Shown here: positions 62,876 through 64,000 of the stretch, in pieces | Layout of the letters: each line of letters opens with the position of its first letter | Position numbering within the stretch: position 1 is the stretch's first letter | NCBI RefSeq assembly: GCF_050947335.1 | Contig: NW_027473349.1 | Span: forward strand, 558,001 to 622,000 | Length of the DNA: 64,000 nucleotides | Reading direction: 5' to 3' | From: Megachile rotundata | Taxonomy: Eukaryota; Arthropoda; Insecta; Hymenoptera; Megachilidae | The notes under the pieces: generated by a model | The model's database searches: none | What the model saw: only the letters and a program-made list of their open reading frames with translations | Told to the model about the DNA's origin: nothing | Position numbers and translations under genes: made by a program

Positions 62876-64000
62876 GTGATTGTGTGATTGTGTGACTGTG
62901 TGATTGTGTGATTGTGTGATTGTGTGATTGTGTGATTGTGCGATTGTGTGATTGTGTGATTGTGATTGTGTGATTGTGATTGTGTGATTGTGATTGTGTG
63001 ATTGTGGCTGTGTGATTGTGACTGTGTGATTGTGTGATTGAGTGATTGTGTGCTTGTGTGATTGTGTGGTTGTGTGATTGTGTGATTGTGTGATTAGGTG
63101 ATTGTGTGATTGTGCGATTGTGTGATTGTGTGATTGTGTGGTTGTGTGATTGTGTGATTGTGTGATTGTGTGATTGTGTGATTATGTGATTGTGTGATTG
63201 TGTGATTGTGTGATTGTGTGAGTGTGTGATTGTCTGATTGAGTGATTGTGTGCTTGTGTGATTGTGTGGTTGTGTGATTATGTGCTTGTGTGATTGTGTG
63301 GTTGTGTGATTGTGTGATTGTGTGATTAGGTGATTGTGTGATTGTGCGATTGTGTGATTGTGTGATTGTGTGGTTGTGTGATTGTGTGATTGTGTGATTG
63401 CGTGGTTGTGTGATTGTGTGATTGTGTGATTGTGTGATTGTGTGATTGTGTGATAGTGACTGTGTGATTGTGTGATCGTGTGATCGTGTGATTGTGTGAT
63501 CGTGTGATTGTGTGATTGTGTGATTGCGTGATTGTGTGATTGTGTGATTGTGTGATTGTGTGATTGTGTGATTGTCTGATTGTGTGATTGTGTGATTGTG
63601 TGATTGTGTGATTGTGTGATTGTGTGATTGTGTGATTGTGTGATTGTGTGATTGTGTGATTGTGTGATTGTGTGATTGTGGTTGTGTGATTGTGATTGTG
63701 TGATTGTGATTGTGTGATTGTGTCTGTGTGATTGTGTGAGTGTGTGATTGTGTGATTGTGTGATTGTGTGATTGTGTGATTGTGTGAGTGTGTGATTGTC
63801 TGATTGAGTGATTGTGTGCTTGTGTGATTGTTTGGTTGTGTGATTGTGTGATTGTGTGATTAGGTGATTGTGTGATTGTGTGATTGTGTGATTGTGTGAT
63901 TGTGACTGTGTGATTGTGTGAGTGTGTGATAGTGTGATTGAGTGATTGTGTGGTTGTGTGATTGTGTGGTTGTGTGATTGTGTGATTGTGTGATTGTGTG
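62876..64000. repeat. Right end of window, satellite without gene
   Basis: The signature module (GTCTG, GAGTG, GTGCTTG, GTGGTTG, ATTAGG) occurs around 63,030-63,100, 63,180-63,330 and 63,790-63,870. Between them is a piece of the type II cassette: the GATCGTG triplet of marks near 63,474-63,505 without the ACCGTG and GTGGCCGTG part, so it is a truncated type II cassette. No gene is seen. Confidence 0.75.

Larger units (their letters stand above)
1..64000. repeat. Octamer satellite array (GTGTGATT)n filling the window
   Basis: Every line of the window is built from the octamer GTGTGATT on the plus strand (AATCACAC on the minus strand), with no unique stretch. The basic variation is a 6-base short unit GTGATT, which placed after an octamer gives a 14-base compound unit. 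Recurrent one-base variants are GTGTGGTT, GTGTGACT, GTGTGAGT, GTGCGATT, GTGTAATT, GTGTGCTT, GAGTGATT, GTCTGATT, and ATTATG, ATTAAG or ATTAGG junctions. The variants recur in the same order in distant places, so the array grew by duplicating long multi-unit blocks and not only by octamer slippage. The plus strand is strongly G+T rich (7 of 8 bases in the unit) with almost no C. A eukaryotic heterochromatic satellite is the likely identity; this is inferred from length and hierarchy. The array runs off both ends of the window. Confidence 0.97.
49649..64000. repeat. Third, mosaic region of the higher-order repeat
   Basis: After copy 2 ends, the sequence resembles the inside of A2 (GTGTGGTTGTGTGATTATG near 49,655 and 50,155, as at 12,713 and 34,790). 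It then resembles later A parts (GATTGAATGA 51042, GACTGTGGG 51554 and 52941) and B parts (GTGTCATTG ending at 55784, 59105 and 60969), with two type I cassettes near the end. The order is that of the 22 kb unit in shortened and locally duplicated form. No gene is present, and the array continues past the right edge. Confidence 0.75.

Noticed and set aside
1..64000. CRISPR array
   Set aside because: There are no unique spacers between constant repeats of 23-47 bases. The intervals are themselves the same octamer and there are no cas genes.
1..64000. Telomeric repeat tract
   Set aside because: The GT-rich strand bias is telomere-like, but the unit has no G-triplet, does not match a telomere repeat I know, and the array is hierarchically organised over tens of kilobases with both ends running out of the window.
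1..64000. G-quadruplex clusters
   Set aside because: Runs of three G are almost absent (only rare GTGGG variants), so the usual four-run motif cannot form.

Overview
The whole 64 kb window is one satellite DNA array. The plus strand is built from the octamer GTGTGATT (minus strand AATCACAC). Interspersed are a 6-base short form (GTGATT), point-variant octamers, and a few C-containing variant cassettes. I found no unique sequence, no credible gene, no RNA gene, no transposon and no regulatory site. Arrays this long with nested higher-order repeats are typical of eukaryotic heterochromatin (pericentromeric, subtelomeric or sex-chromosome satellite). The taxon cannot be told from the sequence, because there is nothing unique to anchor it.

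Layout: (1) 1-5340 is a left flank with short local duplications of about 0.15, 0.27, 2.8 and 4.0 kb. (2) 5341-27548 is copy 1 of a very large higher-order unit of about 22.2 kb. (3) 27541-49648 is copy 2, head-to-tail with copy 1; the two share rare marker variants in the same order at offsets between about 22,070 and 23,340. (4) 49649-64000 is a third, mosaic region made of pieces like those in copies 1 and 2, with its own local duplications of about 1.4, 3.3 and 1.9 kb. Inside each 22 kb unit there are two units of about 4.7 kb (A1, A2), about two units of 3.1-3.9 kb (B1, B2), and a more diverse right part (C) holding CpG-containing cassettes.

Coding: long open frames exist only on the minus strand, and they are a by-product of the repeat. 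Eight is not a multiple of three, so 24 bases read as the same eight-residue cycle HNHTITQS in all three minus frames with no stop. On the plus strand the same arithmetic puts TGA in every frame every 24 bases. The apparent proteins (up to 797 residues) start wherever a rare CAT occurs on the plus strand and end wherever a variant creates TTA, TCA or CTA. I do not call any of them genes.

The interesting content is therefore structural. It includes the 22.2 kb tandem duplication with a complex junction, the nested hierarchy of repeat scales, changes in multiples of 8 bases inside pure runs, a datable series of cassette variants, a frame-invariant potential peptide repeat, and an almost cytosine-free GT-rich strand. 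I saw no evidence for a new gene system.
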